Notes: a model not told the origin generated them from the letters alone. Counted from the first letter of the stretch, positions 16,510 to 24,694 are shown. The stretch is DNA of 30,979 nt from CAZKGE01 sp964541695 (GCA_964541695.1 CAZIRB010000014.1:1-30979), one strand, 5' to 3'. Numbers and translations are program-made.

Positions 16510-17259
16510 TTAATAAACGCCGTGCTCGCTCGTGTACAGCTCGACCCAAACGTACCGGACCGCCTTCCCGGGGCATGCGATCATATTGTGATCGAGGCCC
16601 GCGGTCACAAAGCTCCAGTCGCCCTGCGTATGGCGGAATACGCGCTTGCTCTCGCCTTCCACTGTCATCAGATAGTCGCAGTCCTCGCCCAGGGCATAGT
16701 TGTACTGGTGCACCTCGCGGTGTCCCCGCTCGATCGTGCCGGCGGTGTCGAAGCCGTAGGAGTACCCCATCGTGATTTTGCCGAGGCGTCCGCAGTCGCC
16801 GAACAGGATCGATCTCGACTCCACGCCGGGGGTCTTGCAATACTGCTCGTAGCGGTAGCATTGGTCGATGGTCCGAAAGTAAGGAAGATGGACGCGGCAT
16901 TCGCCCGCGCGCTCGCGGTCGTAATCGTCCATGTCGCTGACGCACATGATAAACTCCAGATCGGAGACGGCGTGGATCGAGTAGCGGGTTTTATCGAAGT
17001 TGGGGGCGTAGAAACAAAGCCGATCGATCACAAAGCCCCCCTCCGCGTCGGCGATGTACCCGCTGCCCTTGCCGAAGATGAAGGTCACGGCCTTATCCGC
17101 GTACTGCGGCGGGGACACGCGGCTGCCGGGCTTTAAATTGTATTTGTAGGCTTGAATCAGGCTTTTATCCAATACGCCGGGAAGCAATTCGACGCAAAAA
17201 ACGCCGTTCGCGTCATAATTCCGAATGATGTCCGCATCTTTTTGAATGGCTGCATTCAT
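16510..17259 (-). CDS. Bicupin protein, first gene of the leftward operon
   Basis: 249 residues, cytoplasmic. Same two-barrel layout as its downstream neighbour: 'LKPGSRVSPPQYADKAVTFIFGKGSGYI' and 'RYSIHAVSDLEFIMCVSDMDDYDR' in the N-terminal half; 'RGHREVHQYNYALGEDCDYLMTVEGE', 'TQGDWSFVTAGLDHNMIACPGKAVRYVWVEL' in the C-terminal half. The C-terminal half keeps an H-x-E-x-x-H type metal cluster and a later His. Ribosome site AAGGAGG is followed by the ATG. It is the first gene after the operator-controlled promoter, so it is likely to be strongly expressed on induction. Function unknown; an isomerase or epimerase acting on an uronate or its keto form is the most natural guess. Confidence 0.86.
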   Translation of the reverse strand: MNAAIQKDADIIRNYDANGVFCVELLPGVLDKSLIQAYKYNLKPGSRVSPPQYADKAVTFIFGKGSGYIADAEGGFVIDRLCFYAPNFDKTRYSIHAVSDLEFIMCVSDMDDYDRERAGECRVHLPYFRTIDQCYRYEQYCKTPGVESRSILFGDCGRLGKITMGYSYGFDTAGTIERGHREVHQYNYALGEDCDYLMTVEGESKRVFRHTQGDWSFVTAGLDHNMIACPGKAVRYVWVELYTSEHGVY

Positions 17260-17305
17260 GTTATTCCTCCTTGAAATGTCAAGAAAACCGGGAGCAACGG
17301 CTGTT

Positions 17306-17317
17306 GTAAGTACTTAC
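17306..17317. promoter_or_regulatory. Operator palindrome, distal copy in the leader
   Basis: GTAAGTACTTAC, a 12-bp perfect palindrome preceded by T as in the other copy but followed by G rather than A. It lies about +107 to +118 from the predicted transcription start, in the untranslated leader of the bicupin gene. Its centre is 101 bp from that of the copy at 17406-17419. Two spaced sites suit looping or roadblock repression. Confidence 0.75.
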
Positions 17318-17405
17318 GGAACGGGTGATGTATCGCATGTTTTTCGCGTTTTGCTTCTAAGGTTACCCCCTTGCTGAATGGTCGAGAGTAAAAAGATATT
17401 GGTAT

Positions 17406-17419
17406 TGTAAGTACTTACA
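17406..17419. promoter_or_regulatory. Operator palindrome at the transcription start
   Basis: TGTAAGTACTTACA, a 14-bp perfect palindrome. It begins 11 nt downstream of the -10 box of the leftward promoter, at about +6, where a bound repressor would block transcription. The LacI-family protein encoded at 18447 is the obvious candidate ligand; GntR-type regulators also use GT...AC palindromes, but none is encoded here. Confidence 0.8.
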
Positions 17420-17430
17420 TGATCGGCCCT

Positions 17431-17459
17431 AGTATAATATAGAAAAATAATGTTGTCAA
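17431..17459 (-). promoter_or_regulatory. Main promoter of the leftward sugar-acid operon
   Basis: On the minus strand TTGACA (17454-17459), 17 bp of AT-rich spacer, TATACT (17431-17436). This is a near-perfect sigma-A promoter about 170 nt upstream of the first bicupin ATG, with an operator right at the start site. Confidence 0.88.
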
Positions 17460-17674
17460 TATGCTTTGTCGGAGCGGAGCCACCGTTTTCCGGCAGGATG
17501 CATGAAAATATCGACGACGCGTCCAAATTTTGAGGCGAAAACAGTCAATTTAAGGGTGAAAAAAATAAAAACGATACCGGAAGTCCGATAAATTCGACGC
17601 CCGGCCCTGCAAAAAAAGAAAAACAATCGAAAAATACGCCAAAAAATCTTCCTCAATTCGCGTTCGCAAAAAAG

Positions 17675-17703
17675 TTGACAAGACGAAGAATTATTCGTAT
17701 AAT
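17675..17703 (+). promoter_or_regulatory. Perfect-consensus promoter facing the lacI gene
   Basis: TTGACA (17675-17680), exactly 17 bp, TATAAT (17698-17703). The spacer contains a near-palindrome CGAAGAATTATTCG (17684-17697, one mismatch per arm) that could be a second kind of operator. The next protein gene on this strand starts 743 nt downstream. Confidence 0.85.
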
Positions 17704-18259
17704 GTTGATGCGTTCATAACTGTCAAAATTGTGTAACTAGTATCATATAATTGTTCTGCTACCGCTGCCGCAACCGAAGGATGCGCCAAGCCCTCCGCAT
17801 ATAAATTGCGAACACAGCAATACGAATGGTCGGGCTCGAAAACTCCAGACAAATACTTTGGAGACGAAATCCGGAATTACGGGCGGTATTTTGGGCCGGA
17901 AGACGGAACCCCTTGCAGCCGAACCCGCCGCCAGAGACGCCGGCATCAAGAAGATCGCACCCTCCCCCTCCACCCTTCGCTTCCGGGCATCCCCATCCCG
18001 ATCGTGGGAGCGGTTTCATACACTCGCGCTCCGCCGGTACCCAACGGCCGGGAAGCGGCGGATCATTTTCATTGGTTATGCAGGATTTGTATCGGCGGAC
18101 CCTCGGGACTGGGACGGAAATCGGACGGTCGGCGCGGCCAATCATTCGCTGTCTTTTTCATAAGATGCTCGTTTCCCGCACCGCAGGTATCCGCGTTACC
18201 CGGGCCGGAAACCGCCGAATCATAACATCAGCATAGAGAAGGGGCAGGAGGAACCAGGC

Positions 18260-18352
18260 GTGGCCATTGCCGGTATCAAACGAATGGAATTGCAGCGCTC
18301 GCAAAAAACCCTGCGTCAGACGCAGCACGTGCAGCGATGCAGCCCGGGCTGA
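18260..18352 (+). CDS. Possible 30-residue leader peptide
   Basis: GTG start with AGGAGG 8 nt upstream, the best ribosome site in this stretch. It encodes a basic 30-residue peptide beginning VAIAGIKRMELQRSQ and rich in Gln and Arg. Both palindromes of this region (18311-18325 and 18340-18351) lie inside it, and its stop codon overlaps the end of the second. It could couple translation to folding of the lacI leader. It may also be chance. Confidence 0.25.
   Translation: MAIAGIKRMELQRSQKTLRQTQHVQRCSPG
18303..18325 (-). terminator. Terminator-like hairpin on the minus strand
   Basis: On the minus strand CTGCGT-CTG-ACGCAG is followed by GG and six Ts. No minus-strand gene precedes it, so it would only act on antisense transcription coming out of lacI. 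Confidence 0.3.
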
Positions 18353-18446
18353 CGACGGCAATTGCGCCTTGTGTGAAAAAATACCTGCGTATCCATTTTG
18401 CTTGGATCAAACGTCCATACTTTTACAGCCTGCGTAGAGGACAGCT

Positions 18447-19496
18447 ATGAATATTTACGAAATTGCAAAACGAGCCGGGCTTTCCACCACGACCGTGTCG
18501 CGGGTGATCAACGACAGCCCGCACGTCAGCGAGGAAACGCGCGAGAAGGTGCTGAGCATCGTTGAGGAAGCGGGCTTTGTTCCGAATTTCTTCGCGCGCG
18601 GCCTGAACATGAAGCAGACCCGCACGGTCGGCATCGTGTGCCCCGTGATCACCGACATCAACCACGCGAGGATGGTGTCCGCCCTCGAGAAATACCTGCG
18701 CCGGTACGAGTTCGACATCATTCTATGCAGCGTCGAGAAGAACTACGAGAACATGGGCCGCTATTTCGACATGCTCATCGCAAAGCACGCCGACGCGATA
18801 TTCCTCGTCGGAGTCTGCGCGGACAACGAGGAGAACATCAAGGCCCTGGAGGACACGGCAAAGCGCATACCGGTCATCATCGCCAACGGCGCGGTGGAGC
18901 TGGACAACGTGTACTGCGTCGTGTGCAACGAGAAATACATGGCGGTCAGCATCGTGCAGCAGCTGTGCCTCAGCGGGTATTCGCGCATCGCGTACGTATA
19001 CGACACGATGACGTACAGCGGCATGAAAAAGCTCGAGGGCTACCGGAAGGGCATGGAGCAATGCGGCCTCTCGGACGAGAGCATGACGCTGCAGATATCC
19101 GAGGACATCAGCATGTCGGATATCAGCGTCGCCGCGGAAACGATCCGGGAGTTTTTGAATACGCGCAAAATCATGCCCGAGGCGATCATGACGGCGGACG
19201 ATGTGCTCGCGGTCGCCGTGCTGAAGGCGGAGGCGCAGCTCGGGCTCGAGCTGCCCGTGATCGGCTGGTACAACAATCTGTACTCGCAGTGCTGCACGCC
19301 GACCATCACGAGCGTCGATATCGATTTGGACAGGATCAGCGAAACGGCCGTTCTGCTCCTTTTAAATGTTCTTGGCAAAAAGCGTTCCCCTAAATATATT
19401 GAAGTGCACGCCCGGTGGGTCGAGCGTGAATCCTATAATGCGGGCTTTATTGCGGATGATCATGATTTCCAACACCCAAAGGGTGTGGAAAAATAA
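18447..19496 (+). CDS. LacI-family transcriptional regulator
   Basis: 349 residues. N-terminal LacI helix-turn-helix with the standard 'IYEIAKRAGLSTTTVSRVIN' start and hinge 'GFVPNFFARGLNMKQTRTVGIV'. A periplasmic-binding-protein-like sugar-sensing domain follows ('VGIVCPVITDINHARMVSALE...', 'PEAIMTADDVLAVAVLKAEAQLG', 'PTITSVDIDLDRISETAVLLLL'). It most likely represses the divergent bicupin-to-uxuB operon and perhaps its own transporter operon, and is released by a pathway sugar acid. The palindrome at 17306 and 17406 is the proposed target; it has a TA rather than the CG centre common for this family, so binding needs testing. Weak ribosome site GAGGAC. First gene of the rightward operon. 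Confidence 0.93.
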   Translation: MNIYEIAKRAGLSTTTVSRVINDSPHVSEETREKVLSIVEEAGFVPNFFARGLNMKQTRTVGIVCPVITDINHARMVSALEKYLRRYEFDIILCSVEKNYENMGRYFDMLIAKHADAIFLVGVCADNEENIKALEDTAKRIPVIIANGAVELDNVYCVVCNEKYMAVSIVQQLCLSGYSRIAYVYDTMTYSGMKKLEGYRKGMEQCGLSDESMTLQISEDISMSDISVAAETIREFLNTRKIMPEAIMTADDVLAVAVLKAEAQLGLELPVIGWYNNLYSQCCTPTITSVDIDLDRISETAVLLLLNVLGKKRSPKYIEVHARWVERESYNAGFIADDHDFQHPKGVEK

Positions 19497-19524
19497 AGCT
19501 GAAAAGCATATGAGGAGAGGGAAA

Positions 19525-20769
19525 ATGAACAGGAACAGAAAGAGTATTGCGTTGATCATGATACTGGTTTTCATGATCAGTATGTTGACCGCATGCACCG
19601 TCGAGACCTCCCCTGTCACCCCTTCCGAGGGCGCTCCGGCGCAGGAGGCGACGGCGGCTCCCGCCGCCGAACAGCCCAAACCCGCCATCACCAAACGCAA
19701 CATGGTCATCATCGATCCCGGCGGAGAGCAGGACATGTTCCAGGAGATCGTAGAGCGGTTCAAGGCCGCGTATCCGGAGTATGTCGGCGACGTGGAGTGG
19801 GTCCCCGCGTCCACCGGAGAAACGATCGCCAAGCTCAGCGCGGAGCAGGCGGCGAAGGTTCCCTACTGCACACTGGTCATCACCGGGTATGACTGCCTCG
19901 CGGCGGGCATCGACGCCGGCGTCTATCTCGACGTTCTCGGGGAGTATTCCGACAAGATCCCCAGCTTAGCCAACCTCTCGGATGATGCAAAACTTCAGAT
20001 GGACGCCGGTCAGGGCTTCGGCATCCCGCACCTGCTTTCCATCGGCGGCCCCATGTTCACCTATTGGCCGGACAAGATCCCGAATCCCCCGAAGAATCTG
20101 GATGAGCTGCTCGCGTTTGCCAAGGCCAACCCCGGCAAGTTCGCCTACCCCAAGACCAGCAACTCCGGCGCCGGATACGCGTTTTTGCAGGGTCTGCCCT
20201 ATCTGGCCGGCGAGGCGGACGTGAACGACCCCGAGAAATGGACGAAGGTGTGGGATTACTTAAAGGAGCTGGACCAGTATATCGAGTACTACACCCCCGG
20301 CTCCGCGCTGCTGTACCGCGACTTCAACGAGGGCACCCGCTGGATCATCACGACCGCGGTCGGATATGAGACGAACCAGCGCGTGATGGGCGCCATGGCG
20401 CCCGAGTGCAAGCAGCTGTTTATGGACGACCTGCACTGGGTCACCGACTCCAACTTCTTTGCCATCCCCAAGGGCCTTAGCCAGGAGGATATCGATCTCA
20501 GCCTGCTGTTTATCGAGTTCTCGCTGAGCCCCGAAATTCAGGCGCTGATGTACGACGGCGGCTTTATGTATCCGGGCCCCGTCATCAAGGGCCTCACGCT
20601 GGCGGACGCGCCGCAGGAATCCCAGGATATGCTCAACGCCGTTTTGACGCCGGAATTGCTTGCGGCCATCGAGAATTACCCGCACGTGGGACCGATGTCC
20701 ACGACCAATCTCGTGAAGGCGTTTGAAATCTGGGACGAGCAGATCGGCACCAACAAGATCAAGGAGTAG
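19525..20769 (+). CDS. ABC transporter substrate-binding lipoprotein
   Basis: 414 residues from the ATG following GAGGAGAGGG. Lipoprotein signal peptide: 'MNRNRKSIALIMILVF', lipobox L21-T-A-C24, then a Pro/Ala-rich tether to about residue 55. The binding domain starts 'RNMVIIDPGGEQDMFQEIVERF' and contains 'AFAKANPGKFAYPKT', like the PGRFTYP stretch of YnjB-type proteins, so it belongs to the iron/polyamine/thiamine-type solute-binding group rather than the classic maltose group. Its place between a LacI regulator and a uronate operon suggests a sugar-acid or uronate-containing ligand; this is inference. Starts 28 nt after lacI, so co-transcribed. Confidence 0.92.
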   Translation: MNRNRKSIALIMILVFMISMLTACTVETSPVTPSEGAPAQEATAAPAAEQPKPAITKRNMVIIDPGGEQDMFQEIVERFKAAYPEYVGDVEWVPASTGETIAKLSAEQAAKVPYCTLVITGYDCLAAGIDAGVYLDVLGEYSDKIPSLANLSDDAKLQMDAGQGFGIPHLLSIGGPMFTYWPDKIPNPPKNLDELLAFAKANPGKFAYPKTSNSGAGYAFLQGLPYLAGEADVNDPEKWTKVWDYLKELDQYIEYYTPGSALLYRDFNEGTRWIITTAVGYETNQRVMGAMAPECKQLFMDDLHWVTDSNFFAIPKGLSQEDIDLSLLFIEFSLSPEIQALMYDGGFMYPGPVIKGLTLADAPQESQDMLNAVLTPELLAAIENYPHVGPMSTTNLVKAFEIWDEQIGTNKIKE

Positions 20770-20789
20770 ACCGTTCGGTCGAGTATGGG

Positions 20790-20824
20790 CGTGGGATATG
20801 CGGGTTCGGCCGGCGTATCCCACG
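20790..20824 (+). terminator. Stable intercistronic hairpin after the binding-protein gene
   Basis: CGTGGGATA and TATCCCACG pair perfectly, extended inward by TGC/GCG, and are followed by AGTTTTAC. The T-run is short, so it is probably a partial terminator or 3'-end stabiliser. Such hairpins often raise binding-protein output over the membrane components encoded downstream. Confidence 0.6.
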
Positions 20825-20894
20825 AGTTTTACACATCTGCAGGGGGTCATCTGTTTTGAGAAAACGACCATTCCTATAATTGAGGGAGCTGCGT

Positions 20895-22034
20895 ATGAAG
20901 GATTTTGACAAACTGATCATGACGGACGTGCGCAAGTCGTTCGGCGACTTGCATGTGCTCAGAGATTTCAGCCTGACCATCGACAGAAATGAGTTCGTAA
21001 CGCTTCTCGGCCCGTCCGGCTGCGGCAAAAGCACCGCGCTCAACTGCATTTCCGGCCTTTTGCGCATCAGCGAAGGCACCATTCAAATCGATGACGAATG
21101 CCTCGACGACGGCGCCCACAAATTTGTCTCGCCGGAAAAACGCGGCTTCGGAATCATATTTCAAAACTACGCCCTGTTTCCGCACATGAACGTATTCAAC
21201 AACATTGCGTTCAGCCTGTCGGTGGCGCACAGGCCCAAAGACGAAATTCTGCGGCGCGTCAAAGAAGCGATCCGAATCGTGCATTTGGAAGGCCAGGAGA
21301 AGAAATTCCCGTCCCAGCTGTCCGGCGGCCAGCAGCAGCGCGTGGCCATCGCGCGCAGCGTCGTCATGGAGCCGAGACTGCTTCTGCTGGACGAGCCGCT
21401 TTCAAACCTCGATACCAAGCTGCGCATCGAGATGCGATATGAATTGAAGCAGATCCATAACCGGCTGGAACGCGCGTCCGTCTATGTGACGCACGACCAG
21501 TCCGAGGCGCTGGCGCTTTCGGACAAGGTCGTCATCATGAAGATCGGAAAAGTACAGCAGATCGGTACGCCCCGGCAGGTCTATCTGCATCCGATCAACC
21601 GCTTCGTCGCAGACTTTATGGGATATAAAAATATCTGGAAGGCGAAGGTGCATGAAATCACCGAGCAGGACGGTCAGCGGCAGCTGTTGCTGGACTGCAA
21701 CGGCTTCCGGCTGGTTTCGCGCAGCGTCATCGCCGAGAACGCGCAGGTCGACGCGGCGGTCGTCAGCGCGGCCAAGTCCGGCGAGGAGGTTTTGGTCGTC
21801 ATCCGGCCCGACGACATTTCGATCGGCCCGGCCGCGGTCAACGCGTTCGCGGCGGTCGTGGAGGTCACGGAGTATCTCGGGACAACGAACCAGGTTTCGG
21901 CCAGGTTTACGGGCGGCGCGATGCTGCAGGCGCGCGTGGCGCCGACATACTGCATCACCGCAAACGACGCGGTGACGTTCAACGTCAACCCCGAAAAAGT
22001 CGTTGTGCTCCCGGACGATAAGGAGGCGGCATAA
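20895..22034 (+). CDS. ABC transporter ATP-binding protein (PotA/MalK type)
   Basis: 379 residues. Walker A GPSGCGKST (39-47), Q-loop FQNYALFPH (89-97), signature LSGGQQQR (142-149), Walker B LLLLDEP (162-168), H-loop H200, all intact. A C-terminal TOBE-type regulatory domain (about 240-379) follows. Start set at ATG 20895, 6 nt after AGGGAG; a TTG at 20880 would overlap that site. It energises uptake through the two permeases that follow. The stop overlaps the next start by one base (TAATG), implying coupled translation. Confidence 0.95.
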   Translation: MKDFDKLIMTDVRKSFGDLHVLRDFSLTIDRNEFVTLLGPSGCGKSTALNCISGLLRISEGTIQIDDECLDDGAHKFVSPEKRGFGIIFQNYALFPHMNVFNNIAFSLSVAHRPKDEILRRVKEAIRIVHLEGQEKKFPSQLSGGQQQRVAIARSVVMEPRLLLLDEPLSNLDTKLRIEMRYELKQIHNRLERASVYVTHDQSEALALSDKVVIMKIGKVQQIGTPRQVYLHPINRFVADFMGYKNIWKAKVHEITEQDGQRQLLLDCNGFRLVSRSVIAENAQVDAAVVSAAKSGEEVLVVIRPDDISIGPAAVNAFAAVVEVTEYLGTTNQVSARFTGGAMLQARVAPTYCITANDAVTFNVNPEKVVVLPDDKEAA

Positions 22035-22897
22035 TGGGCAAGGGAAAGGGCTGGAGCGCGGAAGCCGCCATTCTTCTGTTCCCGTCCATCGTGTTTTTGC
22101 TGCTCGTGTTCGTGTATCCGTTTATTTACGCGATTCAGCTGAGCCTCCAGGACGGGGCGGGCGCATACACCGTGGCCAACTATATCCGGTTTTTTGCCGA
22201 CGGGGTGGAACTGCGGACCATCTGGAACACGATCACCATATCGCTGCCCGTGACCGTGCTGTCCGTCGTGCTGGCCGTGCCGATCGCGTATCACATGCGC
22301 CGCGGCATCAAGCACGAGAAGCTGATCACGTTTTTCCTCATGATCCCCATGACGCTCGGCGTCGTGCTGATTGCGGAGGGCATGATCACGTATTTCGGGC
22401 GCAACGGCTGGCTGATGCTGCTGTTGGAAAAGCTCGGACTCGTGGCGGAGCGCACCTCCTTAATCCACAATTACTTCGGCGTCGTCGCGTCGCTGTTCAT
22501 ACAGACCCTGCCGATGGGGCTGATCATACTGATCGGCTACACCTCCGGCATCCACCCGAGCCTTGAGCAGGCGGCGACGATGCTGGGCGCGTCGAAAACC
22601 CAAACGTTCTGGCGGGTGATGATCCCGCTGATGATGCCCGGCATTCTGATCGCCTTCTGCCTGAATTTCACCGCGGCGTTCTCCGTGTTTACGTCGGCGA
22701 TCATGCTCGGGCAGCCGACCAGCCTGACCCGCGTGATGGCCTATTCCGCCTATGTGCACGCGTACGAATTCTATAATTACAACTTCAGCTCGACCGTCTG
22801 CGTGATCATGGTCGTGATCCAGCTGGCCATCATCGGCTTTGTGTTCATGCTCCGAAACAGGCTTTACAAGGGCGCCTCCGTCGTGGGCAAGGGCTGA
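22034..22897 (+). CDS. ABC transporter permease 1 (PotB-like)
   Basis: 287-residue inner-membrane protein with about six hydrophobic segments: 'AILLFPSIVFLLLVFVYPFIYA' at the N-terminus, then segments near 60, 100, 150, 200 and 255. The EAA loop that contacts the ATPase reads 'EQAATMLGASKTQTFWRVM', followed by 'IPLMMPGIL'. Ribosome site AAGGAGG lies within the end of the ATPase gene. It pairs with the permease encoded next. Confidence 0.93.
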   Translation: MGKGKGWSAEAAILLFPSIVFLLLVFVYPFIYAIQLSLQDGAGAYTVANYIRFFADGVELRTIWNTITISLPVTVLSVVLAVPIAYHMRRGIKHEKLITFFLMIPMTLGVVLIAEGMITYFGRNGWLMLLLEKLGLVAERTSLIHNYFGVVASLFIQTLPMGLIILIGYTSGIHPSLEQAATMLGASKTQTFWRVMIPLMMPGILIAFCLNFTAAFSVFTSAIMLGQPTSLTRVMAYSAYVHAYEFYNYNFSSTVCVIMVVIQLAIIGFVFMLRNRLYKGASVVGKG

Positions 22898-22946
22898 GCC
22901 GGCCATTTCTTCGGGGCGTTACCGGTCGACCAAAGGGAGGTATATG

Positions 22947-23780
22947 ATGCGCACAAAAAAACTTGGCTTTTCGGGAGCCATGTTCTACATTGTCAACGCC
23001 GTGTTCATGGTCAATGTGATCGGCATTCTGCTGTCCGTCGTCGTGAACTCGTTCGGGACCCGATGGAACCGAGGGACCTGGCTGCCGGAGGAATTCAGCC
23101 TGAAATGGTGGGATTACCTGGCGGGCTTCCACAACCTTGGCCAGCTGCTCTGGATGACGATGCTCGTGACGATGCTGACGGTCGTCTGCTCCATCATCAT
23201 CGCGTACCTGGCCGCGTACGTCATCGCGACGCGGGATTTTGCCGGGAAACGGCTGATCATGGGGCTGTTCCTGCTGCCCATCGTCATTCCCCCGATCTCC
23301 TACGGGCTTCCGCTCGCGACGATCATATACCGGGCGGGGCTTGCCACGACCGTGCCCGGCGTGGTCATCGTCAACATGGTGCCGACGGTCTCGTTTATGA
23401 TTCTCGTCATCATGCCGTTTATCGAGCAGATCGGCGGCAATGTCGAGTCAGCCGCGCGCATGCTCGGCGCAAGCAGGCTGCAGTTTTTCGCGAGAATCCT
23501 GATCCCGCTGACGCTGCCCGGCATCATGTCGGCCATCGTGCTCTCGGTCGTGCGCGTGATCTCCATGTTCGAGCTGACGTTTTTGGTGTCCGGAGCCAAG
23601 ACGCAGACGCTGATCGTGCAGCTTTTCGCGGACGTGAACGCGCCCGGATTCCGGCCGATCCAGATGATCGATGCGCTGGCCGTGATCTTCTGCTGCGTCA
23701 CAATATTGCTTTCGATCCTGTCCATGAAATTCGGCAGCCCCACGTCGATTTACGCTAGGATCGGGCAAGGCGAGAAATAG
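22947..23780 (+). CDS. ABC transporter permease 2 (PotC-like)
   Basis: 277-residue inner-membrane protein of the binding-protein-dependent permease family; six segments, EAA loop 'ESAARMLGASRLQFFARIL' then 'IPLTLPGIM'. Two adjacent ATGs are possible; I chose 22947 because AGGGAGG lies 6 nt upstream of it (3 nt for 22944). The open frame continues upstream but without a ribosome site. A 77-nt gap with GC-rich hairpin sequence separates it from the first TIM-barrel gene. Confidence 0.93.
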   Translation: MRTKKLGFSGAMFYIVNAVFMVNVIGILLSVVVNSFGTRWNRGTWLPEEFSLKWWDYLAGFHNLGQLLWMTMLVTMLTVVCSIIIAYLAAYVIATRDFAGKRLIMGLFLLPIVIPPISYGLPLATIIYRAGLATTVPGVVIVNMVPTVSFMILVIMPFIEQIGGNVESAARMLGASRLQFFARILIPLTLPGIMSAIVLSVVRVISMFELTFLVSGAKTQTLIVQLFADVNAPGFRPIQMIDALAVIFCCVTILLSILSMKFGSPTSIYARIGQGEK

Positions 23781-23857
23781 GGCCGGAGGCCGCTTTAAGC
23801 GCCGCCAAACGGAGCGGCGGCGGCATTTCCCCGGAGGACGGAGGGTGCGGCAGCGGG

Positions 23858-24691
23858 ATGAAACGGGCGCAGATCGCCGGTATGAACCAGAACTACCGGC
23901 AGTATTCCTATGAATATTTCCTGGAGAGCCAGGCCATGGCCGGGTACGAATCGGTGGAGCTATGGCTGGGCGCCCCCCATTTTTGGCTGGACTCGCGCAC
24001 GCGGAGCGACTGCAAAGCAATCCGGCAAAAGACCAACGCGGCCGGTCTCAACATCGTGGCCGTAACCGCGCCGAGCGGCGGCGCGTTTCAATACCAGTAC
24101 GCGGCGCAGGAGCCGTTTCACCGGAAGCGCAGCGTCGACTATTTTGTAAACGCCGTGCGGACGGCGGCGGAACTGGGCGCGAAAATCATGACGGTGAACA
24201 GCGGATGGGGGTATTGGAGCGACGGGTTTGACGACGCGCTGGCGCGTTCGGCGGAAACCATCGCTGCTGTCGCAAAGACCGCGCAATCGGAGGGCGTCAT
24301 ACTGGCGTTGGAGTCGCTCACCGGCGACGAAACGAACATCGGGTCCACGATCGGGCGGGTACAGACCCTCGTCGCGCTCGTGGACAGCCCAGCGCTCAAC
24401 GTGATGGTCGACCTTGCCGCAACCGCGTACAGCCGCGAACCAACGCAGTTGTGGTTCGATACGTTCGGGGAAAAGCTGATCCACTTCCATTTTCAGGACG
24501 GGGACTTCACCCACCCCTCCGCGGGGCATTACGCCTGGGGGGACGGCGAATTCCGGCTGGAGGAGGAACTGGCGTGCCTTGCGCGCAATCATTACCGCGG
24601 CTATCTGACGCAGGAGATCTGCGGGAGCGGCGATCCGCGAAGCGACGATATCCGGAACATGCGCGCGCTTTCCGAATTTTTGGAGGATTGA
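23858..24691 (+). CDS. Sugar isomerase/epimerase-like TIM-barrel protein
   Basis: 277-residue xylose-isomerase-like TIM barrel (AP endonuclease 2 fold). The four divalent-metal ligand positions of the family are visible: E152 (LALESLTG), D185 (VMVDLAA), H211 (HFHFQDGD) and E253 (YLTQEICG), so it should be an active isomerase, epimerase or dehydratase-like enzyme. It lies downstream of the importer and probably acts on the imported compound. Too short and different for mannonate dehydratase (UxuA, about 360 residues or more). Ribosome site GGAGGG is 12 nt from the ATG, rather far. Substrate unknown; a ketose-acid 3-epimerase or inosose-type enzyme are alternatives. Confidence 0.87.
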   Translation: MKRAQIAGMNQNYRQYSYEYFLESQAMAGYESVELWLGAPHFWLDSRTRSDCKAIRQKTNAAGLNIVAVTAPSGGAFQYQYAAQEPFHRKRSVDYFVNAVRTAAELGAKIMTVNSGWGYWSDGFDDALARSAETIAAVAKTAQSEGVILALESLTGDETNIGSTIGRVQTLVALVDSPALNVMVDLAATAYSREPTQLWFDTFGEKLIHFHFQDGDFTHPSAGHYAWGDGEFRLEEELACLARNHYRGYLTQEICGSGDPRSDDIRNMRALSEFLED

Positions 24692-24694
24692 CCG

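Larger units (their letters stand above)
17704..18446 (+). other. Long gene-poor leader upstream of lacI
   Basis: About 740 nt between the consensus promoter and the lacI ATG. Open frames here on both strands are short, rich in Arg/Pro/Gly and unlike any protein I know. Local structure includes CTCCA/TGGAG (about 17843-17863), CCGCC/GGCGG (about 18031-18061) and the palindromes CTGCGTCAGACGCAG (18311-18325) and CAGCCCGGGCTG (18340-18351). A short ORF with a good ribosome site lies at 18260-18352. The stretch may be a long regulatory leader, a non-coding RNA, or decayed coding sequence; I cannot decide. Confidence 0.4.

Noticed and set aside
17743..18236. Several 75-140 codon frames on both strands in the lacI leader
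   Set aside because: Mutually overlapping, Arg/Pro-rich, no family pattern and no ribosome sites.
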